Notes: a model not told the origin generated them from the letters alone. DNA of 64,000 bases from Bombyx mori (GCF_030269925.1 NC_085112.1:4775501-4839500), one strand, 5' to 3'; positions 9,809-38,375 are shown, counted from the first letter of the stretch. Translations and numbers: made by a program.

Positions 9809-11431
9809 TTACCGGCGGAGTGAGGGGAGGACGTACGTATTTAATGACGCGTATACGTCGGCGTATTCTTGCACAACGGCGATAAAGTGTTGTGCAGTGG
9901 AGGCAGCGCGAATGGCGTCGCCCAAAGCGTTAACGCGCTCAAAGTTGATCGACTGAAAGAAGTCGATCGCTAAAGCGAGATTGTCGGACGCGGTCGGAGG
10001 GCAAGTCGCGGGAGAGGGACGAGTCGCGGGGGCGGGACGAATCGCGGAGGAGGGAGTTGTAGCCGTGTTCGTGTACGGCAGCGGTTTCGCCCAGGCCGAG
10101 ACACTGGGCACCGGCGCCGGAACGAACGCTGGCTTAGCCTGCGACACAGAGGGAGCCGAGGCTTTGATGTCTGGGCCGGAAGCTCGGAGGCGGTTTTGGC
10201 GGGCGACGCGGCGATTTATTTTAGGGGCTCGGGGGCATCCGCGGTAATTTGCGGGGTGACCCTGTGTTCGACACAGGACGCAGCTGGGCGGTTCCATCGC
10301 GGTTTTTTGATCGCGAGTGCATAGGGCCGTGGCGTGATCGCCTAAACACTTGACGCATCTGGGGCGCGCGTGACAGTTACGGGAAGAATGCCCGTATAAT
10401 TGGCAGTTATGGCACTGGCTAGGTGTGCCTTTCTTGTGTGGGGTTTCGACTGCGATTCCGGAAAGGCTACAGACCGTTCGGATGTTGAATATTTGCTTAC
10501 CCTCGGGGGTAGGCTGGAGGGCGACGAGAACCATATTATATGGCTCCCTTCCGCGGCCTGTGTGCATGCGGTGTACGGAGTTAACCGGTAGGCCTTGTTC
10601 GAGAAGGTCGGCCTTGACGAGCTCGGCATCCAACTCTTTAGGGATGCCACGTATAACGGCACGGAGTTCGCGCTCCTCCTGGAGCGTATACGTGTGGAAA
10701 CTTATACGCTCCTTACGGAGGTAAGAAGAGAGGGCCCTATGGTCGTCGGGTGTTCGAACCTTAATTTGAATGCCGTTCGCGAGGTTACGGGCATTCGTGA
10801 AATTGATATTTTTGGCCTTAAGGGCCAGGGAAACTCGTTCCCAAGCTGCCTTCTCTTGAAGGATTACCGGGGGAGGGGTCTGAGTTTTATTTTGTGCCAC
10901 CGGACGCGGCGACGGAGTGGCACGGGCTGGAGACGCAACGGGAGTCTGAGGGCGGGGGCGCGACGCGTTCGCGGCTTTGCTAATTTTAGCGGCCGCGGGA
11001 GCTCGAGACTCCGCGGCACGCTTCTTACCCTTTTGCACCAGGGTGAATCCATCCGTCGATGAGGCGGGGGCGAGGTCGACCTCCATCTCCGAGTCAGAGT
11101 CGGAGGACGAGGAGGCGGGCGCAGGTGACCTACGAGTAGGTGTTTTGGAGAGCGCGACGGAGGCCGCGGATGATCGCGCTGCTGGAACGGTGACCACGGC
11201 GGACGACGCAGCAGTTTTACTCGCCAGTATAGGCGACGCGGGAACGGCAGGCACGACGGAGGCTGCGGTGCTCGATGCAGAAGCTTTGCACGAAGGTACA
11301 GGCGACGCAGGAGCAGCGAGCTCGGCGGAGTCCACGAGAGGGCTCGCTGTGTGATCGGCCTTGAAGGCCTGAAACTCGGAAGTGAGCTTTGGGTAGCGAA
11401 GCCGGAGAAATTCCGCAAATACAGCGTCCAT
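9809..11431 (-). CDS. Jockey LINE ORF1: gag-like RNA-binding protein
   Basis: 540 residues from the ATG at 11431 (M-D-A-V-F-A-E-F-L); an in-frame ATG 41 codons upstream (11554) is possible, but the sequence before M-D-A-V is not gag-like. The N-terminal third is rich in Ala/Ser/Pro. A basic stretch and an RRM-like region follow (R-A-V-I-R-G-I-P, H-R-M-H-T-G). Then come three cysteine-histidine knuckles: C-x2-C-x4-H-x4-C, C-x2-C-x3-H-x4-C and C-x2-C-x4-H-x6-C, the usual jockey gag set. It packages element RNA. The frame is intact. Confidence 0.93.
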   Translation of the reverse strand: MDAVFAEFLRLRYPKLTSEFQAFKADHTASPLVDSAELAAPASPVPSCKASASSTAASVVPAVPASPILASKTAASSAVVTVPAARSSAASVALSKTPTRRSPAPASSSSDSDSEMEVDLAPASSTDGFTLVQKGKKRAAESRAPAAAKISKAANASRPRPQTPVASPARATPSPRPVAQNKTQTPPPVILQEKAAWERVSLALKAKNINFTNARNLANGIQIKVRTPDDHRALSSYLRKERISFHTYTLQEERELRAVIRGIPKELDAELVKADLLEQGLPVNSVHRMHTGRGREPYNMVLVALQPTPEGKQIFNIRTVCSLSGIAVETPHKKGTPSQCHNCQLYGHSSRNCHARPRCVKCLGDHATALCTRDQKTAMEPPSCVLCRTQGHPANYRGCPRAPKINRRVARQNRLRASGPDIKASAPSVSQAKPAFVPAPVPSVSAWAKPLPYTNTATTPSSAIRPAPATRPSPATCPPTASDNLALAIDFFQSINFERVNALGDAIRAASTAQHFIAVVQEYADVYASLNTYVLPSLRR

Positions 11432-11559
11432 GATGTCTACGTGCCCAGGTGGGGCTACCCTGGGTCTTAGAAGCCCCAACTTCTCGGACCTGAGCGGTTC
11501 TATTGAACACAGGTGGCGATGCGGCACGATTACTACAGGACAAAGAAAAAACACAACAA

Positions 11560-11770
11560 AACGGAATTAACAAAAAGAAACAAAACAAACACTTCCAGGA
11601 AGACAGTTTGTCGGCAGATGTACCACGACACAGAAATAACAAAAGGAAACAAAACAAATAAAAACTTCCAGGAAAAACACTTGGTCGGCAGATGTACCAC
11701 GAACACAGGCCGCGCGAACAATGGCCGGGCTAACAAAAGCCGGACGAACAAAGGCCGGGCGATCGAGTGG
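11560..11770 (-). repeat. Tandem repeats in the jockey 5' UTR
   Basis: Two imperfect units of about 72 bp (about 11560-11632 and 11633-11705) each contain AACAAAAxGAAACAAAACAAA, CTTCCAGGAA and GTCGGCAGATGTACCACG. Four shorter units of 14-16 bp (GGCCGGGCTAACAAAA type) follow at about 11708-11770. Repeats at this place recall the promoter monomers of some LINEs; that role is inferred only. Confidence 0.75.
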
Positions 11771-11812
11771 TCGATGAGCACGTCCGCGCGTGACGGGTGC
11801 CTCTATCGGAAT

Positions 11813-11959
11813 GGACATAATATCATAGCGCTCGGACAACACCGTGGAGGGGAGTTCATTCCAAAGCCGGATGGTACGTGACAAAAAAGATCTTTGGAAA
11901 CGCACTGTCGATGAACGCAGCGGTTCCAGATAATATGAATGAACTCTGCTCCGATTGCG
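11813..11959 (-). mobile_element. CR1-like LINE ORF2 C-terminus (right half of interrupted copy)
   Basis: The minus strand encodes R-S-R-V-H-S-Y-Y-L-E-P-L-R-S-S-T-V and T-I-R-L-W-N-E-L-P-S, the end of the ORF2 also seen complete at 30700-30870. It continues into 6550-6673 once the jockey element is removed. The match fades right of 11959. Confidence 0.85.
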
Positions 11960-13190
11960 GGGATGAATTATTTTTACTATAGTAAGTGGCTTGATGACGA
12001 GCCCGTCGTGTCCTTTGTGTTCTCGTAACATCTGCCTTCGGAATATTTACAGCAAGTTGTCATGATGTACAAAATGGAAAGCCCAGTTTATTTGTATCTA
12101 GCAATGCTGCTGTGTGGATTACAAATCACACAAATAGATACAAACTTTTCAAAAAATATACTTACTGACCACGCGACGGTCTTAAACAAGACTCAAGAAA
12201 TTACTTCTACGATGAAGAAATAAAAACGTGTAATAAAATTTAAACCAGCAAAATGTAATGGACGTAAAAATGGATGTAAAGCGCTGGACGTATAGTGTGG
12301 TGGCCTGGAAACGTTTCACTATCCTGACTGTCTCTGTCGCGAAGCAATCATGCGTTCTAATTTAAATGGCGGAACAGTCGTTAAGCAGTATTGTATACTT
12401 GAGACTTTCACAATTTGTCTCAATATGGAATGAAAACATTCTCGTTGCCCGCGAGTAGACCTCTATCCCAACTACCACACGGTGGACCGTGGAGTCGATC
12501 ATCCAATTTTTATATTGTATTATTAGATATGGATAGAATAATTCGTTTATCTATATATTAATACGTGAAGCATTAGCTTTGTACCCCTTTCTACGAAAAT
12601 TGCGCGGGCGGAGGAGTATGAAATTTCTTATACTTATAGAGAATATAGAGCAGATGTGCAGAATGATAATATTTTTTTAAAATTATGCATAAAACATATT
12701 AAATCAATAAAAAAAGCATCACACACCCTACCATGTATTTGACACAACACATGCATAAAAATATACTCTTTGTTTGCTGTCAATTGTGATTTTTTTGTTA
12801 TTGTTTAAAGTCTGTGATAGAATTGAGAATAGATTAATATTGTTTGCCTTTAATTTTATTTATCTATAGTGCAGTTTTGGCGAACACTGATAATATTATC
12901 GAATTATAATTGTGTTTGACAATAGAACCATAATAATGTTTAAACTCATAATTTCAATTAATTATAGTCGAATTTCGACTACTGCGGGACCACTAGTTAA
13001 ATTAAAACTTCGATCAAAATTGTAGCAGAAACTCTGATTTACCTAATGACTTAATACAGTCGAAACAATGCCTTTGAAAATGTTTGGACATAATCATGCA
13101 TTAACGCAAAGTAGCCGTGGCCTATCTTCTCATTGCTCAATATACTTCGAATACAATACGACACATTTACGCTAACAAATAATAATACAC
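11960..13190. other. Upstream intergenic region of desaturase copy B
   Basis: AT-rich, with no gene and no clear transposon recognised. It would hold any regulatory sites of copy B. Confidence 0.5.
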
Positions 13191-13223
13191 TATAAAGATA
13201 AACATCAAATGCTGAACTTCAGT
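13191..13223 (+). promoter_or_regulatory. Core promoter of desaturase copy B
   Basis: TATAAAG at 13191 and the arthropod initiator TCAGT at 13219-13223 put the A of the initiator (13221) 30 bp after the start of the TATA box, the standard spacing. The predicted 5' UTR is 48 nt, to the ATG at 13269. This also argues against the upstream in-frame ATG at 13209, which would lie before the start site. Confidence 0.6.
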
Positions 13224-13268
13224 ATTCAAGTACGAGTCGGTCCAAGTAATCGGTCCAATAATACAAAA

Positions 13269-16200
13269 ATGACGGCAGAAGTACAAAATCCAAAATCGGT
13301 TGATGAAAATGGAAATTTAAATGGCACTACAAAATTCGATAGTTTTTTGATTAGCACTAAATATATAGGAACCGATTACTCGTACAAACATCAAATTGTA
13401 TGGAAAAACGCTATTGGATTTCTTATTTTACATTTACTTGCGTTATGGGGAGTCGTACTCATAGTAACTGGAAATATTGGACTGAAAACATTTCTTTGGA
13501 GTAAGTCCCACAAAAGTTTTTTTTTTTGTCAATAATACTCTTTCTGATTTTCACTTATTTAAATTTCGATTTATTTCAGCTGTGCTATTTATGTATGCTG
13601 CAACTATAGGCATCACAATCGGCGCCCACCGATTCTTCACTCATAAAACCTTCAAAGGAACACCACTTCTCAAAGTTTTTCTGCTTTGTCTACAGACCGT
13701 AGCAGGACAGGTAAAATTCGCTTTTTAACTAATTCGTTTAGATTTATTTTTGAATGATTTAAAAACATTAATTTGTTTTAGAATTCGACGTTCATTTGGG
13801 CTCGCGATCATCGTCTCCACCACCGCTACTCCGATACCGATGCCGATCCTCATAATTCTAAGAGAGGCTTCTTCTTTTGTCACATCGGATGGCTAATGAT
13901 GAAAAAACATCCATATGTGATTGAATTAGGAAGAAGAATTGATATGAGTGACCTTCAAGCGGATAAAATGATAATGTTCCAAAAGAAGTAAGTAGGCGTG
14001 TTATTTCTTATTAATAGCTAGTAAACCTGACCTCTGTCTTGTCACACTATCACGATATTTTGTATCAAATACACCTATTTATTGACACTAATTGAACGCT
14101 ACCTGTCTGTCAATGGTACCCTATCGGTAATTTTCCCTTAAGTTTCAACAACTGTAAAGTTTCAAGAAAACACAAAACAACGCCCCCTGAATATTTATTG
14201 ACTGAACAATCTGTGATTCATAACATTAATTTTTAAATAATGTTTTTTTTACACGCTTTCATTAACTTGATATGTACGTATGTTTGTTGTGTATAACGGA
14301 ATCTTTTAACGTCATTCCCATCGACTTCAAGAGGTCAAGTTGAAATTTTCCACACGCATTAAGGACCAAGAATAATAATACACTTATTTTATAACTTCCC
14401 CTATTACAACCAGTACAAAAAGAAAGAAAGAAAGACAGAAAAAGTCGAAATTATTTCGTTTTTCTTTATTAGCGGGTTTTAGTTTTTAAACTGAATAATT
14501 TAAAATATCTCAATGTACAGCGGGCTATAAAAGTGCATGAATAGTAAAAATTTACATTTTACATTACATTAGGTATTTATAGTGGTATTATTGGGTGATT
14601 CTTGATTTTTGATCAAACGTAATACGATCACGATGGGAAACGGGAGCACGTCTTCCGCTAAAATCGTGCATATTTATATGTCACTAGCTGACCCGGCAGA
14701 CTTCGTAGTGCCTCAATCGATAAATAAAGACCTAAACTTTTGCATAAAATAAACTTAAAACAAACAAAAGGAATCCGTCCGACGGGGGACACATCAAAGG
14801 AAAACCAAAATTGTTATTTTTATTTAATTCCGAGCATTTTCATATTTATCTAATCCTTTTGAACCTTCTCTGGACTTCCACAAATAATTCAAGATCAAAA
14901 TTAGTCAAATCGGTCCAGCCGTTCTCGAGTTTTAGCGAGACTAACGAACAGCAATTCATTTTTATATACATATATAGATAGATTTAATTAAATTATTTAT
15001 ATTATTTACGACATTAATCCAGGCGACGAAATTTAGAATGACACTTAGAAGGTGACACTTAAAGGAATTTACTATTTCAGGTACTATTACTATTTATACT
15101 TCGTGGTGGCATTTCTGATACCAGTATTCGTACCTATCTACTTCTTCAATGAGCACTGGTTGTCATCGTTCCTCGTATGCTATTGTGCTCGATACATTTT
15201 ACAATTGAATGGGACTTGGCTGGTCAATAGTGCGGCGCACCTGTACGGCACTAGGCCATACGACAGGTAATATTTACACGATTTTTATAAACTTATATTG
15301 CACATAAATATGTGTGTGTTGATGTACCTACTGTGTGAAATAGGAATCTTTAAATTAAATTTGTAACTCACACCTAATTATTATTGCATAATTATTTATA
15401 TATGAAAATTGTATGTTTTTCTGAAATTATAAAATAACATGGTACCATTTAATTTATATTAAGAGACGGATGAATAACCCGAACACTAATGCGATCGAGC
15501 TGATTTCGAGATCTACATAAGTACCTTAAAATACGTAGTATTCTGAAATCAGCGTCGGGGTTTTTATTAATTGCGTATTAGTCATAGTCTTAAAGATTAA
15601 CATAATATGTATACAAAATTTCTCCATCATTCAAGAATCCGATGAGTCATTATTAACGCAATAACCCTTCGCGCATTGTCTCCATACGATAGAACGGATA
15701 ATGTTTATTTGTTTTTTTTATTTTTTTTATTGCTTAGATGGGTGGACGAGCTCACAGCCCACCTGGAGTTAAGTGGTTACTGAAATGAAATAATATTTTA
15801 GGAAACTCCAGCCAGTCGAATCCTGGTTTGTGTCGTGTATCAGCTTAGGCGAGGGCTGGCACAATTACCACCACGCTTTCCCGTGGGACTACAAGGCAGC
15901 CGAGGAATCGATGCATTTTAACTCCAATGCTACTATAATAAGATTTTTCGAACGAATTGGCTTGGCTTATGACTTGAAGATAGCTTCTCCAGATATGGTA
16001 ATGTATTAGAAATTTGATTTCATGAAATATTAATTCTAAAAATTAAAAAAATATATATAATTATCTACTTTACCACTACTGCATAATATAGTAATGAATA
16101 CGCACCAACGAAGTTATTAGATAGCTTGTTTTTATCAAACTATATTTCAAACACCATTAGTAAACTAAGTAATTATTATTTGCATTTGCCTATGTATGAC

Positions 16201-16828
16201 TGTAAACATATATGAAAGAACATAATGCAATAAATTATCACAAAAGAACAAAAAGTAGACAAAGCATAAATAACCTAACCGTTTATTTCATATACTTTCA
16301 ACATAAAACGTGTTCTCGAATGACTTGCGCGCTGAAGAAATTGCGTAATTAAGAAAAAAAGGTTAAATATTTATGGCAGAGTGTATTGTTGGCCCGTAAT
16401 GGTAAATCCCATAATTCTGCATAATATTTAATCTTATATCTCAAGGTGGGCGATGGCGTGCAGGCTGTGATGATAAAGTAAACATGGAACCACATAACAT
16501 CAGAGGGCTATCAGCTGGTCTGCCCATATAGAGCAATAAAATAACTTTACCTACTTTTAAACTACGTACGAACCCAGTCTAAATGTAATGTAAAATATCA
16601 CAGGTGAGAAACAGAATTGTGCGATCGGGTGACGGAACCCACCATGTGCTGGGCAACGATGAAGCCAAGTCAGCGGTCAGCGCTATCGGTCCTCTTCATC
16701 CTCTGAACCCAACATACAACAGCACACTGAAATCCCCTGACGCAATCCTCAAACCTGAAGGCCTCCCGCTATTCCACGAAAAGGATGTTCTCATTAACGA
16801 TCTTACTAGAAGAAATGTTGCTGGATAA
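13269..16828 (+). CDS. Fatty-acyl-CoA desaturase copy B (6 exons, 391 aa)
   Basis: Exons 13269-13500, 13580-13710, 13782-13987, 15081-15266, 15802-15997 and 16604-16828 join in frame (1176 bp). The product is a multi-pass ER desaturase that uses O2, cytochrome b5 and a di-iron centre to desaturate acyl-CoA. Seen: a hydrophobic segment near residues 50-75, histidine box 1 H-R-F-F-T-H (about 94-99), box 2 H-R-L-H-H followed by R-Y-S-D-T-D-A-D-P-H (from 131), a hydrophobic pair in exon 4, N-S-A-A-H-L-Y-G and box 3 H-N-Y-H-H (272-276). Q-P-V-E (255-258) is at the signature tetrapeptide of moth desaturases and is closest to the xPVE types. Y replaces the usual W in A-H-L-W-G. The C-terminal tail after box 3 is long for the family. 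The start M-T-A-E-V-Q is chosen from the promoter and from its better context. Substrate and position specificity cannot be read from sequence; a pheromone or cuticular-lipid role is possible. Confidence 0.93.
14684..14982 (-). mobile_element. Non-autonomous Helitron
   Basis: In intron 3 of desaturase copy B. On the minus strand it begins A^TCTAT, contains CGAGAACGGCTGGACCGATT, and ends GCCGGGTCAGCTAG^T: the TC...CTAG ends and A^T insertion site of Helitrons. The same family lies at 31488-31729. Confidence 0.75.
15711..15783 (-). mobile_element. Bm1 SINE tail fragment next to splice acceptor
   Basis: About 70 bp of Bm1 tail (GCTTAGATGGGTGGACGAGC) ending 18 bp before the exon 5 acceptor AG (15800-15801) of desaturase copy B. 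It takes up the zone where a polypyrimidine tract would be. Copy A has no such insertion. Confidence 0.85.
16436..16550 (+). mobile_element. Degenerate Bm1 tail
   Basis: Begins TATCTCAAGGTGGGCGATGG and ends CTGGTCTGCCCATATAGAGCAATAAAA, matching an old, diverged Bm1 tail. It lies in the last intron of desaturase copy B. Confidence 0.5.
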
Positions 16829-16958
16829 TTTGTTGATTATTTTTGTTTTTCAATTATTATGAATTTCAAATTACATTCAAAAGTTATTATACATGAATTT
16901 TAAACTAGACGTATGTATTCGTCGGGTAGGTACTCTTCCGATTTTTTGTTTTTCTCAA

Positions 16959-16964
16959 AATAAA
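16959..16964 (+). terminator. Poly(A) signal of desaturase copy B
   Basis: AATAAA 130 bp downstream of the stop codon, the first in the 3' flank. Confidence 0.5.
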
Positions 16965-17992
16965 TGTAAAGTCTAAATATACAAAGTATCACATAGTACC
17001 TTATAATAGTCTATTATGATCTTATGTTATTACAAAATAAGAAAACAATCTAAGTCAAGTAGTTAAAATTACTTTTATGGTTTTATCTGGCGTTTGACAT
17101 ATTAATTATATTATTTCCAATGTATTCCAATGAATTGAACATTAAAATCAAAGTTGAAAAAAGCAAAATGATCAATTTATAATAAAATATTTTTTGACAA
17201 GCGCCTTACGTCAAACAAATGGACGTAAAGACCTGATTGAACAAACATGTTTCAAATTTATATTTTAAAATATTCTCCTCATTCATCATTATGTCTAATG
17301 GAAGTAATGAATTATTTGTATTAATGTAAAAGTTATTTGCATTTTTTGTAAATAAATTACACTATGCTTGACTGTCAGATGTGATTTTATTCAAATATTT
17401 GCCTTTTTTTCTGTAAGTCGAAATTTGTAACAAATTGTTTGTGGACGGAACTGGTTTAATGTTTTTGAAAATTGGTTAAATATTGAATACTATAAGTTTA
17501 ATCAAATTGTTGTGTGTATTCCGCAAGCAAGCATTTTTGAGAATGCAGAGACAATTATTTTTTCCCTTCTTATTCGCTGGTAGCCTAGTGGGCTATTTCA
17601 GCTACGTCCGGACGGAAGACACAATAGCGGTCGCAGCTCTGTATGAGGAAAGAAATTCTAATTTGAAGAATGTTAAGCGTTAGACACAGTTGCTTTTGGG
17701 ATTGATGATGGTTCCTAATCACCATCGGCAATATGCCTACCTTAAAAAGGCAATAAGAAAAATTAAGCCTTTGCTATTCATCTGGATTAAGGACCTTGTA
17801 CAGAAAGAGGTTGTTCTTGCAGGTATTGTGTGGTTTCTCACTCTGGAGCCCTAATCTTTAATGACTTGGGTCGTAAACGATACTGGTATCATTATTTTTG
17901 AACGCAATATATTAAGTTTAAATTCTAGTTTTTTTTTTTTTGTTAAAAATTGTGCATTTAATAACGGTTAAAAAAATATTGTAAATTATAAC
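16965..17992. other. Intergenic, desaturase B to protease cluster; LINE tail scrap at 17700-17758
   Basis: Mostly AT-rich. A 66-codon open frame at 17483-17683 has no recognised family. At 17700-17758 CCTAATCACCATCGGCAATATGCC...GGCAATAAGAAAAA is a worn copy of the CR1-like 3' tail. The two cellular gene families converge here (desaturases plus, proteases minus). Confidence 0.5.
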
Positions 17993-18192
17993 TTTTTTTT
18001 TATTGCTTAGGTGAGTGGACGAGCTCACAGCCCACCTGGTGTTAAGTGGTTACTGGAGCCCATAGACATCTACAACGTAAATGCGCCACCCACCTTGAGA
18101 TATAAGTTCTAAGGTTTCATGTTTTAGTTACAACGGCTACCCCACCCTTCAAACCGAAACGCATTACTGCTTCACTGCAGAAATAGGCAGGC
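17993..18192 (-). mobile_element. Bm1 SINE, partial
   Basis: T-run then Bm1 tail and body to GCAGAAATAGGCAGG; the tRNA-like head half is absent (5'-truncated). Confidence 0.88.
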
Positions 18193-18896
18193 AAGAACAT
18201 CATTTGGATATCCCGCATATTTCGGTTCGGTATCAGGGTTGTTACTCAGAAAGGAGAATGTATGTCAGTAGGATCGCTGATGCTGGCAATGGAAGAGTCA
18301 CGCATCGCAGTGTAGAAGGGTGGCTCTTTTAAAAATGAACAGTCGATGAATGATGATTTAGGAAAACAGCGCACTAAATTTTAAGACGAAAACAAATCCC
18401 CCATTCTACGTTCCTCCAAACATATTTAAAAATAAAACAACATAATAATAATTTTGTATTTTTATATTTGTTTAATGTTTTAGTCGTATCGTATTTATTT
18501 CTTAATTAAACGATTTGTAATTCATTATTTGTTTAATAACCGTTTCATATTTTAACTGGCCTTATCACAACTTCGTTAACCAATGTAATAATATAATGGC
18601 CAGAACTAACTCGATTCCCATTTTAAATGCTCGAAAATAATAGAACAAACAATAATATCTGTCACGTTTGCAGCAATAAATTTGGACCTTATTTTCTGTA
18701 AATAAAATTGCATTTTCCATCAACATCCATTACAAAAATCAAGCTTCTGCTAATTACAATCAGGACGCACTAAAATGTTTGGTTATTAACAAGATATAAG
18801 TAATTCCTCTTCATTTTTTTAAATAAACATAGTAATAAATTGCTAATAATTATATTAAATATTACTGTGAATAACAAAAGGTTATATATGAAGACT
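18193..18896. other. 3' flank of SP1
   Basis: AT-rich; nothing recognised apart from TTTATT motifs (AATAAA on the minus strand) that could end SP1 transcripts. Confidence 0.4.
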
Positions 18897-23162
<4,266 letters not shown>

Positions 23163-23844
23163 TTTCCACTAAAATACTAAATATGAAACTCTTAAAACAA
23201 GTCTGCAAGCGTCTAAATCCCACAAAAGGAGAGGAAGTTCTGCGGGAAAGAGGCCAATGCACCTCACAAACATTGTACGACATTTAGCTATTTAGTGATC
23301 CTACAGGTTCTAGGCCGAAGATCAAGTCTTCTCGTGTCTTTTAGTAAAACCTAAAGTAGGAAAGGGACGAAAACTTATAAACTTGAACATCGCTAATAAA
23401 CCGTAAAATCATACGATCATATTATCATCATATTGGTGTAAAACTTGAATATTCATTTCCAGATAATCCATCTATTAAAATTCTTGTAGTTATTATTTCG
23501 TTGCATGCGCGTTATTATAGTTTAGTTGTTTCTTTTTAATAAGTAAAATCCTAATAATATTAAATAAAATCTTCAAAGTGTTAGCGAAGCCTTCTCGAAA
23601 CAAAACCCCTAACATACTTGTATTTCCAAAACCTTCAATATTTAGCATATTGCAATCGGCGGACATCGCACCCACTTTTGTGACCCTGCCATTTGTCGGT
23701 TTATATTAACTGATAACCATTATTACATAATACCTTTAAATAAAAAGGAATACCAAACTAAATTTAAAATGGCGACTGTTAATATGCTCAATAACACTCC
23801 CGTCTTCATTTCGGGGAACGATTTCCTTGTTGACTTATATACAG

Positions 23845-24005
23845 GGTGTCCCGGAAGTTAACAATAACGCAGAATCGGCGAAAAGTTCCTCTTATGAGCC
23901 AGTAAAAAAAAACAGTCGCTCGGGACCGATTGAGTGGCCAGCACGCTCCGCCGATTTAAATCCCTTAGATTTTTTTATTGACGACACTTGAAGAAATACA
24001 GAATA
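23845..24005 (+). mobile_element. Mariner-type (IS630) transposon remnant
   Basis: Starts ACAGGGTGTCCCGGAAGTTA, like a terminal repeat. After a deletion it encodes E-W-P-A-R-S-A-D-L-N-P-L-D-F-F-I, the block around the last catalytic acid of mariner-type transposases, then a stop. It lies between SP1 and SP2. Confidence 0.65.
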
Positions 24006-24265
24006 GCTATGCAAAAAAAATCAATACAAAATCTAACTGACCTAAGTAAAAGTTATTCTTTAATAAGCTGTCGATCAAATAAATCGATACGATACGAAAA
24101 AAGATACTAAGAGATAATTTTTAGTATTTTTTAGGAATAATTCCAAGGTATTTCGCACTAAATGGGTAGTGTAGAATAATTGTAGTTATATATAATAGTA
24201 TAATTTTTAAAAATGGCATCAAGTAAGCATTCAACAAATAAAATACATTTTAGTATTCCTTTTTC

Positions 24266-24271
24266 TTTATT
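24266..24271 (-). terminator. Poly(A) signal of SP2
   Basis: TTTATT on the plus strand (AATAAA on the minus strand), 63 bp beyond the SP2 stop. Confidence 0.5.
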
Positions 24272-24333
24272 TCAAAAGCGAGGTATTTACATTACGAAAA
24301 TATGACACAGTTTTGTTGCTGTAATCATTCAAA

Positions 24334-37362
<13,029 letters not shown>

Positions 37363-38149
37363 AGAACAAAATGATTTATTTTAAACTTAATATTCATTTC
37401 ACTCAAAAAAGTCCCATGTGCTTGAAGTTCAATGTTTTTGATACACTAAGTCATGTCTTCGATCTCAAGGCACTTTATGGACATCGATACACTAAAATGT
37501 TGCCCAATAAAAATCAAAGAAAACTCCAAAATATCGAAAAATAATTTACAAACAAAAACACTAAATTGACTTTAATCAATAATTGAAATATTAATGCAAT
37601 AAAGTCAAGATTTATTTTCTACTGAAATTCAAAAAGCAGAATATAAATCTGTTTACATTTTATAAAATAACATCTTAAAGCGTAGTTTTAGTGGACTGCG
37701 AAGGCTCGGAGAAAGATTGCGTGTATTTGGCAATGACCTCTAAGTTCAATGAACCCGTTCAACCACCTACTTATATTAATGACATCATTATAACAAGCCT
37801 TAAGTTGTTACGCTTAAAGCCGAAACTCTTTTAAATTTTATAAGCCTTTATTCCATAAAGAAGTATTTTCCTTAAATGCACATGTATTTCGCATTTTATG
37901 GTACTTTTCAAATTATCCTTCACATTATACAAGGGTATTTTATGTCAATGAAGCAGTAATCTCAAAGGATCTTAAATAATAAAATCTGACAAAATTGATA
38001 CTTTCGGTTGTTTTTTCCTATAAAATTTGATTAAAAAAAGCATTCATTTAAACCGTAATAAGTTTTGCAAAATTAATCATTGACGGACAAGGAGCTAATA
38101 ATAATACACAAGAGCGTATCTTCTTCATATACATACATACTTACTGTGA
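37363..38149. other. 5' flank of SP2
   Basis: Intergenic, AT-rich. No TATA/initiator pair with good spacing found near the SP2 start. Confidence 0.4.
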
Positions 38150-38375
38150 CTTGAGTGCTCTGAGGAATTGTTTGAGATGATACCATCATCTCGTTTTTAT
38201 TATACCGCACCGCCCGCCACCGGAGTAGATTTCATCCATACTACCTGGAGCCACTGCGTTCATCCACAGTACGTTTCCAGAGATCTTTTTTGCCACGTAC
38301 TATCTGGTTTTGGAATGAGTTCCCCTCCACGATGATTCCCGAGCGCTATGACATATCCTTCTTCAACTACTTCGA
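38150..38375 (+). mobile_element. CR1-like LINE ORF2 C-terminal fragment
   Basis: Matches 30663-30875 (GAGTGCTCTGAGGAATTGTT, ACCTGGAGCCACTGCG, CCCGAGCGCTATGACAT) with small indels; truncated at both ends, no tail. Confidence 0.85.

Larger units (their letters stand above)
6685..11812 (-). mobile_element. Full-length jockey-clade non-LTR retrotransposon
   Basis: A 5.1-kb LINE on the minus strand with, in order, a 5' UTR with tandem repeats, ORF1 (9809-11431), a 3-bp gap, ORF2 (6929-9805), a 3' UTR (about 6702-6928) and a poly(A) tail seen as the T-run 6685-6701. An exact 11-bp target duplication flanks it. Both ORFs are open and the duplication is undecayed, which points to a recent insertion. 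Jockey elements move by target-primed reverse transcription. 3' fragments of the same or close families lie at 21318, 47690 and 61478. Confidence 0.93.

Noticed and set aside
10864..11418. Long alternative open frames across the jockey ORF1 on both strands
   Set aside because: They are shifted readings of a GC-rich, Ala/Pro-rich coding stretch; only the 11431-9809 frame has gag knuckles and family match.
11567..12031. 154-codon minus-strand open frame as a gene
   Set aside because: A chimera of the CR1-like ORF2 end and the jockey 5' UTR, created by insertion.
13209..13268. Upstream in-frame ATG extending desaturase copy B by 20 codons
   Set aside because: It lies before the predicted start site at 13221 and the extra residues are unlike desaturase N-termini.
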